Below, piece by piece: positions 55,994-64,000 of a stretch of 64,000 nt of DNA. The notes under the pieces were generated by a model. The model was given only the letters and a program-made list of their open reading frames with translations, ran no database searches and was not told the origin of the DNA. This DNA is from Anisodus tanguticus. Lineage: Eukaryota > Streptophyta > Magnoliopsida > Solanales > Solanaceae. A program made the translations under genes and the position numbers. Numbering within the stretch: position 1 is the first letter of the stretch; each line of letters opens with the position of its first letter. The stretch lies in assembly GCA_034509755.1 (NCBI GenBank), contig CM067546.1, positions 28,201,876 to 28,265,875 on the forward strand, given 5' to 3'.

Positions 55994-56074
55994 TCTTGCT
56001 ATCCTTGATTCGTTGATATGACCAAGTCTGCAGTGCCATAAGTAGGTGGGGTTTCTTGGATTACTTATCTTAGC

Positions 56075-56497
56075 TCATTTATTTTGCACATTGAAAATTT
56101 CACGACTACAGTTTAAAATATACAATCCATCCACAAGCGGAGCCTTTCCACAAACAAAATCATTAAAAGACAGTACATAACTGCCATTGGCAATGAATGA
56201 GGAAAACCCCTCAATGTCCAACATTGGGATGGAAATGATATTCCTCGTTAATGAGGGAACAAAATAATAATTATTTAGTTCTAAACAAAATCCTGAAGGT
56301 AAATCTAGTCTATAAGTTCCCACGCGTTCCACATCTACTCGTGCTCCATTTTCAACGCGCAGGTCTACCTCCCAAGGTCTAACCTTTCTGCTGTTAATTA
56401 GGCCCTGCACATTACTACAAATGTGCGAGCCACAAGCGGTATCCAATACCCAGCAGTGGGAGTTACTTGTAGACATATTTATTTCAATGACAAACAT
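56075..56497 (-). pseudogene. Copia-E protease region
   Basis: CWVLDTACGSHICSNVQGL corresponds to the active site (family form DTGC or DSGC; here Gly is Ala). Followed by VENGARVDVERVGTYRLDLPSG and NNYYFVPSLTRNIISI. Confidence 0.75.
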
Positions 56498-56967
56498 ACC
56501 TTGTTAGTAGAGGTAGAAGCACCTAGTGCTCTGCCTCCTCTTGGAGCTATGTAGTCCTTCAGAACATGCGCTGACATTTGTCCCCTTTCGTTCAGCTTAC
56601 ATTTGAAAGGGTCTCTCAACAGTTCATACTCCATTGTTTGAGACTGTTTTTCATAGAGACTCTTCAAGTGTCGTAGCATTTCATTGGGGCCCATGTATTC
56701 ATGTTGCCTCTGTAACTCCATAGTCATGGAAGACAACATTATACATTTTTCCAAGGTAGCATCGTTCAAACGTTTCTGATAAGCCACCTTGTCAAACAGG
56801 GCATACTCACCAGAGTTTTCAGCAGGGACTATGGGGAATACTGTGTCTAGCACATACTCAATTCTTTCTAGTTTTAACACCAATCGCAGATTTCTTAACC
56901 AGTCAGGGTAATTTGGTCCAGTAAGTTTGTTCATCTCAATCAACATTTTCAATGGTAATCTCGACAT
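56479..56967 (-). pseudogene. Copia-E gag
   Basis: ATG at 56967; 162 codons with LTGPNYPDWLRNLRLVLKLERIEY and MSSMTMELQRQHEYM, typical of copia gag. The frame runs to the start of the protease, and the zinc knuckle normally between them is missing, which suggests a deletion. Confidence 0.8.
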
Positions 56968-58570
56968 TTTTAGTAATCTGAAGAATTAGATAGACTGAAA
57001 ATCAAATTCAAAATCTATTTCCTATTATACACATTCATTTAGGCTAATCAACAAGGCCTTTTGTTTAATTAGCTCTCACTATTTTAACATACTCTTCGAC
57101 CCCATGGAAGAATACAGACTCATATCAAATATGGTCATAATGGGCTATGATCCAGGTTCATGCTATCTCCGCGTTTCTTTGTGGTGATAACTTCAACATA
57201 GACAACCTCGATAGGTCTCTAAACCAATTACAAACAATTTGTAACTCATGTTTGACCAAATGTTCTAAACAATCGATCTGCATCCCTCGGCTTGTCCGAC
57301 ACTGTGGCACCAAGACAACTTAGCAAGTCAACCCCGTTATGCGACTGCAATTATGTATCTAAGTGAGTTTTACCTTCTAGAGCAAACACTATGGTGTAAA
57401 TATTCATGAAGGTTTATCACCCACTTCTACATTTAACATGCATCTATGAAAGAGTCTGAGTCCTCATAGACTTAGAGCAAATGCTATGGCATAAATACTC
57501 ATCTCGCCTAAACGGATTTTGCACTACAATCAATTATAACGGACGACCCGTTCATTTCAAATGAGACTTATATTAAAATTTTGGGGAACATTTTCATTTT
57601 AGGTTTCTAACCAAGATCAACACTTTTACGCCATATCCAATATGACATCTTAACATCATACAAACTAAAGACACATATAGTTTGGGAACCGTCAACCCAA
57701 TATGCATGATATAAGATGGTTTAATCAAGCACTGGGCGTCGCCTGCCCATGCAGTTATAGCGGACACTATTCTAGAAATGTAAATGACAATCATTTTGAC
57801 ATTTAGCACATAAACAGTATACTTATCAAATAATATACTGTATAATAATAATGTTGGGTTAAACATTCTGAACTAATTTTTTTTTGTTTCTGGACAGGTG
57901 GGGCCATGGCGCTAATCATTAGCGTCGCGACACCACTAAGGCAGTAACCAAGTTTTCTGAAAAAATGCACTAGCGTCGCGCGCTCCACGCATGGAGCGCG
58001 GCGCTTCAGAGACAATAACATTTCTGTTTTTGAAAATGCAATTAGTGTCGCGGCGCTCCACCATGGAGCCGCGACGCCTGTTGTCCAGTGGGTTCAAATT
58101 TTGAAACGAAGCATTAGCGTCGCGGCGCTCTACCATGGAGCCGCGGTGCCTCCTTAAAACCCTAGTCAGCGCCACGACGCCATACTATAGAGTCGCGGCG
58201 CAGACGTCCTTACAAATGTTTCTGTGTTGATTTTCAAAAAATCGTTCAACCCCTAAATCCAATTTAGGGATCAATTCACAGGTCCTTTACCATCATCCAC
58301 CATTATCAATAATGCCCATATCGACCATCATCCATTCTTTACTCATTCTTTGCTGAGTACCGTGCAATGAGCCGGACAACGCACTTGGCTTAGTTCGAGT
58401 TAGAGCAGAATGACTTCCTCGAGTTAGCGTAGGAGATAATTTAGGGTGATACCAGAAGGTCAACATTCGTTCAAGACATATAAGATTTCAAAAAACCTCG
58501 TTTTAATCCAATTTTATGTTTAACCCATATTATTATTCTATCAATTGTTATATAACCATTGAACCAGCCT
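56968..58570 (-). other. Copia-E 5' leader
   Basis: 1.6 kb between the primer site and gag. Long for a copia element. AT-rich except the CG-rich hairpin modules at 57899-58203. Confidence 0.65.
57899..58203. repeat. Five CG-rich hairpin modules in Copia-E leader
   Basis: Palindromic modules at about 57899-57933, 57968-58009, 58041-58080, 58112-58149 and 58168-58203, the first four spaced about 71 bases and the last about 56. Each has a core like GTCGCGGCGCTCCACCATGG followed by its near complement, and most are preceded by a TTAG or CTAG. The stretches between modules are AT-rich and not alike. Confidence 0.8.
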
Positions 58571-58585
58571 GAGCTCTTGATACCA
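58571..58585 (-). other. Primer binding site of Copia-E
   Basis: TGGTATCAAGAGCTC on the minus strand, directly after the 5' LTR. Fits initiator tRNA-Met with one extra A. Confidence 0.78.
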
Positions 58586-60109
58586 TTAAAGGGTTTTGTT
58601 GGGTGCAAAACACATAAGTAAGGCACAACGAAAGTTTAAAAGTTTGGTTTCTTACTCACCCTAACAATAATTCAGGTATGGTTCTACAACAATGGAACTT
58701 GTAACATAAAACATTTACTTACAAGTTATGATTATCTGGAATCTTTATCTATTATAAGTTTCACACACGGTTGCCCTTCCGATTGCAAACTCCAAGCTTC
58801 AATGTACTTCTCTTTCGGAAAGCTAGGAAATCCGGTAGAGGTTCGAGAGTATTTGATTCTAAGTCTCTAAGGCTTAGAATGTTTTTTCAGAATTTGGTGT
58901 GTTGAATAATGAGGTGAATTCCTCTATTTATAGTTGAAAAATAGGTCAAAATTGGATTAGGGTTTGACCTTGGCCCTGACCCAAAAATTAAGGCAAGAGG
59001 CCACGGCCCTAGGGTATTGGGTGCCGCGACACTCGACTTTATTTTTCATGCATTCTTAATTAAATCCAAAATCCAATTTTGACTTAATTAAAATAATCAT
59101 TATTCATTTAAATGTCTCGATTCCAAATCGAACATTTTAATTACTCTCTCAATACCACCTTAGATCGAAATGGACAATCGACATAGTGTAACTCTACATG
59201 CCTTCTCATATCGACATTAATCAAATTAAGGTCTACACGGAACTCCTAGACGGCGCTGAAAGACGAACTCAATATGTGAAGTACGTTTACACGAATCCAG
59301 TAAACTTAACCTTTATGTGGTAAGATAAAATCCTTTCATTCACGACACACCCCATCAAGCTTAGGATTTGTCAAGTGTCTATCCAAATGGCTTAATCATT
59401 GTATCTCATCTATATTAGTTGACAACTAGACCATATTCTAAATATATCTATTGCGTTGGCCAACGACTTAGTCAACCTAATATCACTGAGAATCCGAGTG
59501 TTCTCTCGAATATACATTCGAGGAATGAATCCTAATCTTGGATCAACTACCATCTTCAATCCACATCGTAATGTACCCAATACAAGCCGTATCTCAACCT
59601 ATAAGGTATTTGAGCTTAGGATGGGATCAAAGTACATTACTTTGTAGACAAGGCGCGTATTGACCTCAGGTCTAAGGACTTCTATCTCCCACACACTGAT
59701 CATACTTTAGACAAGTATAACAAACAGTATATCAGCAGGGTATACCAATACTTCCAAAGTATCCATGTGTCCATCACGAGTAACCATTACTCGTAGCATG
59801 TGAGACATACTACATCCTCTAAGGATGTGATGCAGACCACATATCGACTTATCACATATCATCGATATCACATTCTCGATGATCACTAGTCGAGGCTATT
59901 TTAAGAGTTACGCTCTATCATTAATATCTCACTCTATTAATGATAACGTAAGCTCAAGGGATGCACATTAATGAATAATTACAAATAATCAAATAATAAT
60001 TCAATAATTACAAATGCCAAAATATTAATCCCCATTAATAATAATATGAATGTGTATAAAGTACATTTGTCCTACTACAGATTGATTCTAGGACGTAAAT
60101 ATATTTTTC
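58586..60109 (-). repeat. 5' LTR of Copia-E
   Basis: About 1524 bp, aligned over its length with the left LTR with scattered substitutions. Its outer end (TATTTTTC) has lost the usual CA. Confidence 0.88.
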
Positions 60110-61015
60110 TATCAAAACAAAATTCAAATTATAAATCCATCTCTGAAACCAACCCGCTCATTTGAAACCCCGATAACAAGTTGCTTCTCACTTATTTGAT
60201 TAGAGCATCCACCTTGAAATTTTAGCAATCAACATCATGTGATCTGTCTAGTGACTGTTGGATGATGGAAAACATTTTTCCCACTCCCTGATGTAAAAAT
60301 AACTGGCAAAACATTCTACCACGCGTTCTAAACAAATACCTACTAATTAGTGTCATATATCCATAATAATTTGACTCCCACAAACGCATTAATTTATATC
60401 AAGCAATTGAAGGGATCAAAGAGAGTGATGAGACAAAGTTAAAATGGTTCTGAGAGAAAAATATTTTCCGCATAAGTAACCTTAATTAGTACTCCATTAA
60501 GCGCTGGTAATGCGCTGAGGCAAAGCTAACCTAGTCCCTAATTTGCCTTTCAAATAAAAATTAGCCATGTGTAGTTTAGGCAAAGAGTTAGCTGTTAATG
60601 CGGTACATAATGGAGTAGTAGGGAAGTAGTTTCATGCCCGGTGGCAGATGTAACTTATTTGCTAGAATTCAATATTTTTTTATATGAAACATAATATGTG
60701 TTGGTGTAAAAACAAGAAAAAAATTAAAACAAATATTACTTTTCTAGAATACATAACTTTACAAGAACAATAATTTTCCTATTAAAATTTTTTAAAGATT
60801 GAACTCATCGAATTCAAATCATAGATATACTCATGGTCATGCCATTGACCTAGAGTGGCTTAAATTTGGCCATATCACTTGGCCTACTCCTCGAAGAGAA
60901 GTTGTTGAACATTGGCTATATGAAATTAGAACATTGGCTTAAAAGATTTAAAATAAGATGATAGTTGTAGAAAATATCAGGAGCATATTTGTGGGGGGTT
61001 TTCGGATTAGCATAC
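60110..61015. other. Spacer between Copia-E and Copia-F
   Basis: Non-coding, AT-rich. Contains the second copy (60738-60830) of the segment also found at 51262-51355. Confidence 0.5.
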
Positions 61016-62567
61016 TGTAGGGTTTTGTTAGGTTCAAAACAAATAAGTATGGCACAACGGAAGTTTAAAATTTTATTCTTACTTACCCCAACAATTACTT
61101 CTGGTATGGTTATATGACAATCAAAACATTTAACATAAAGTACTAACACTTACATGTTGTATTTATCTGGAATCTTTATCTACTATAGCTGCGCACGCGA
61201 AAGCCCTTACGATTGCAAGCTCTAAGCTTCAATGTATTTCTCCTTCGGAAAGCTAGGAAATCCGGTAGAGGTTCGAGACAGTGTTTTGATTCTAAGTCTC
61301 TAAGACTTAGAATGATAATATGAAATTAGTGTGTATAATAATGAAGGGAATGTCTGTATTTATAAGTGAAAATTAGGTCAAAATCGGATTAGGGTTTGAC
61401 CTTGGACCTGACCCAAAAATTGAGGCAGATTAGGTCATTAGCGCCGCGGCCCTAGGGTATGGGCGTCGCGGCGCTTGACGTGTCCTTGCACTGTCTCGAT
61501 TTATTTTCTGCACATTCTCAATTAAATCCAAAATCCAATTTTGACTTAATTAAAAAAATCATTATTCATTTAAATATCACGATTCTAAATCGAATATTTA
61601 ATACTCTCTTAATACATCCTTAGATCGAAAGGACAATCGACATAGTGTGACACTACATGCCTTCACATATCGACATTAATCAAATTAAGGTCTACGCGGA
61701 ACTCCTAGACGGCGCCACAAGACGAACTCAATATGTGAAGTACGTTTACACGAATCCAGTAAACTTAACCTCTATGTGGTAAGATAAAATTCTTTCATTC
61801 ACGACACACTCGATCAAGCTTAGAATTTGTCAAGTGTCTATCCAAATGGCTTAATCATTGTATCTCATCTATATTAGTTGACAACTAGACCATATTCTAA
61901 ATATGTCTATTGCATTGGCCAACTACTTAGTCAACCTAATATCACTGAGAATCTAAGTGTTCTCTCGAATATACATTCGAGGAATGAATCCTAATCTTGG
62001 CTCAACTACCACCTTTAATCCACATCGTAATATACCCAATGCAAGCCGTATCTCAACCTATAAGGCGTTTGAGCTTAGGACAGGATCAAAGTACATTACT
62101 TTGTAGACAAGGTGCGTATTGACCTCAAGTCTAAGGACTTCTATCTCCCACACGCTGATCATACTTTAGACAAGTATAACAAATAGTATATCAGCAAGGT
62201 ATACCAATACTTCCAAAGTATCCATGTGTCTATCACGAGTAGCCATTACTCGTAGCAGGTGAGACATACTACATCCTCTAAGGATGTGATGCTGACCACA
62301 TGTCGACTTATCACATATCATCGATATCCCATCCTCGATGATCATTAGTCGAGGCTATTTTAAGAGTTACGTTATAATATTAATATCTCACATTATCAAT
62401 AACACCATAACCTCCACGGATGCATATGATAGAATATTATAAATAATCAATTAATAATTCAATAATTGCAAATGCCAAAATATTAATCACCATTAATAGT
62501 AATTGTAATATGTATAAAGTACATTTGTCCTAATACAAATTGTCTGTAGGACATAAATATACTTTCA
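61016..62567 (-). repeat. 3' LTR of Copia-F
   Basis: 1552 bp starting TGTAGGGTTTTGTTAGG and ending TACTTTCA. More diverged from the two Copia-E LTRs than these are from each other. Keeps a CG-rich palindrome at 61442-61475. Confidence 0.9.
61442..61475. repeat. CG-rich palindrome in Copia-F LTR
   Basis: GCGCCGCG ... CGCGGCGC arms with an inner GCCC/GGGC pair. The same place in the Copia-E LTRs (about 52030-52062 and 58993-59028) is degraded. Confidence 0.75.
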
Positions 62568-63110
62568 ATCTCCCACGTGGCCTAGAGCTAATCTCCAACA
62601 TATCTAATGCTCATATTCTCAATATGACCATTTTGCTTAACTAAGCTTAATGGTTTAGTGAATGGGTCAGCTAGATTATGGTTTGTTGGAACATAATCTA
62701 ATCTAATCTCTTCGGTCTTCACCATCTCCCTGAGTATGTGGTACTTCCTTGGTATATGCTTGTTTCTGTTGGTTGATTTTGGTTCCTTAGCTTGCGCAAT
62801 CGTACCAGTGTTGTCACAATAAACCGTTATTGGATACGTGGCACTTGGAACAACCCCTAGTTCCTTCAGGAACTCAGAAATCGCGACAACTTCTTTACCG
62901 GCTTCCGATCAAGCAATGTACTCAGCTTATGTTGTCGAATCAGCAGTTATAGCTTGTTTGGAACTTTTTCCAGCTTACCGCTCCACCATTGAAAATGAAT
63001 GTGTACCCACATTGAGATTTGTAGTCATCAACATCCGTCTGGAAGCTAGCATCAGTATACCTAGTACATACTAGCTTCTCTTATCCACCATAGACTAAGA
63101 AATATTCTTT
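62568..63110 (-). pseudogene. Copia-F RNase H
   Basis: Same blocks as in Copia-E RNase H. It has the TGA after EYIA without the duplication seen in Copia-E. Confidence 0.8.
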
Positions 63111-63835
63111 AGTTCGTCTAAGATACTTAAGAATATTCTTCACTGCTTTCCAGTGTTCTTCCCCAGGATTCTGCTGGAACTTGCAAGTCATACTAAGTGC
63201 AAAGGCCACATCTGGCCTAGTACAAGTCATGACATACATGATCGATCCTATAGCCGAAGCATATGGGATCCTTTTCATGTTTTCAAGTTCTATAGTATTA
63301 GAAGAACTATCCTTCTTAGATAACTTGATGCCTTCTCCCATAGGTAGACCGCATTTCTTGGAGTTTTCCATAGAGAAACGTCTAAGCACTTTGTCTATGT
63401 AGACTGACTGTGATAGCCCCAATAATCTGTTAGGTCTATCTCTATAGATCCTAATCCCAGAATGTAGCAGGCTTCACCTAAATCCTTCATCATGAAGGTG
63501 CTGGACAACCACTCCTTGACTGACTGTAGGAGAGTATTATTGTCTCCCATTATTAATATGTCATCTACATATATGATAATGAAGGGAATACTCCCATCCT
63601 TACGTTTACTATAAACACATAGATCCTCTTTGCTTCTGACGAAATCAAATGACTTGATAGCCTTGTCAAAGCAAATGTTCCAACTCCTCAAGGCTTGCTT
63701 AAGCCCATAAATGGACTTTTGTAGCTTACATTCGGCATTTGGTTTGGACTCAAGTGAAAAACCCTCAGGTTGTTTCATATACACTTCCTCAACTAGATTA
63801 CCATTGAGAAAGCAGTTTTGACGTTCATTTGCCAA
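63081..63835 (-). pseudogene. Copia-F reverse transcriptase
   Basis: Frames 63835-63395 and 63422-63081. YGLKQALRSWNICF, YVDDILIMG and GSIMYVMTCTRPDVAFA present. A shift near 63410, the place where Copia-E also changes frame (54045), and a lost base near 63815 break it. Upstream RT continues past the window end in damaged form. Confidence 0.83.
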
Positions 63836-64000
63836 ATGTCATAGTCATAATATGCAGCTATTGCAAGCAAAATTCGAATGGACTTAATCTTAGCAACAGG
63901 TGAAAATGTTTCATCATAATCGACCTCAGGCCATTGATTATAACCTTTAGCCACCAATCTTGCTTTATAAGTCTGTACCTTGCCATATGTATAAATCTTC

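Larger units (their letters stand above)
51618..60109 (-). mobile_element. Copia-E, full-length copia element with 1.5-kb LTRs
   Basis: About 8.5 kb on the minus strand: 5' LTR (60109-58586), primer site, a long 1.6-kb leader, gag, protease, integrase, RT, RNase H, a polypurine tract and the 3' LTR (53139-51618). Candidate duplication TGTCA (51613-51617) and TATCA (60110-60114), one mismatch. Pol resembles the TNT1-94-type proteins. Several stops and shifts; probably not active. Confidence 0.9.
61016..64000 (-). mobile_element. Copia-F, partial copia element cut by the window end
   Basis: Same family and orientation as Copia-E. The window holds its 3' LTR (61016-62567) and the RNase H and RT part of pol. 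The rest lies beyond 64000. Confidence 0.9.

Noticed and set aside
57936..58175. Open frame with a repeated RRGSMVERRD peptide
   Set aside because: It is the translation of the CG-rich palindromic modules on the minus strand. No start context or family match, so described as a DNA or RNA repeat.

Overview
This is plant nuclear DNA. The evidence is genes split by GT-AG introns, expansin-like B (EXLB) cell-wall genes, Ty1/copia LTR retrotransposons primed by initiator tRNA-Met, hAT transposons and tRNA-derived SINEs. The SINE copies read like families I know from Solanaceae, so a nightshade relative is the best guess; that is inference and no species can be named. No bacterial, organellar, rRNA or CRISPR features were seen.

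The host content is a tandem cluster of three EXLB loci, all on the minus strand with the same four-exon plan: a signal-peptide exon, a 110-bp exon, an exon of about 310 bp and a C-terminal exon of about 200 bp. EXLB-A (618-15716) is a clear pseudogene. It has frameshifts in exons 1 and 3, a stop in exon 2, a 12.6-kb retrotransposon in intron 2 and a second retrotransposon between its TATA box and start codon. EXLB-B (20790-24023) is the only copy with an intact body, but its first codons are frameshifted, so it probably starts at an internal Met. EXLB-C (35006-48565) has an intact first exon and TATA box, but an 11.3-kb intron 1 full of transposons, a lost splice acceptor and a frameshifted last exon.

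The rest is nested mobile DNA. From 1926 to 14569 lies a SIRE-like copia element (Copia-A) with an env-like third ORF, split by a hAT element (4294-7657). From 15814 to 17447 is a deletion derivative of a second copia family (Copia-B). From 26211 to 27513 is an internally deleted hAT, and 27775-32704 is a decayed full-length copia (Copia-C). Intron 1 of EXLB-C holds a non-coding hAT (37415-38502) and a long-inverted-repeat element (about 38540-48210), itself split by a full hAT (38603-42037) and a full copia (Copia-D, 42713-47890). A foldback element (48796-49522) sits just upstream of EXLB-C. A 110-bp minisatellite split by a small hAT lies at 49730-51200. Two copia elements with 1.5-kb LTRs follow: Copia-E (51618-60109, complete) and Copia-F (61016 to the window end, partial).

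Almost every element could be bounded by terminal repeats plus target-site duplications read from the sequence, so the order of insertions can be recovered. The most unusual signals are an inverted repeat in the Copia-B LTRs that differs between the two LTRs at both partners of one base pair, a set of CG-rich hairpin modules in the Copia-E leader, and the repeated invasion of EXLB introns and promoters.
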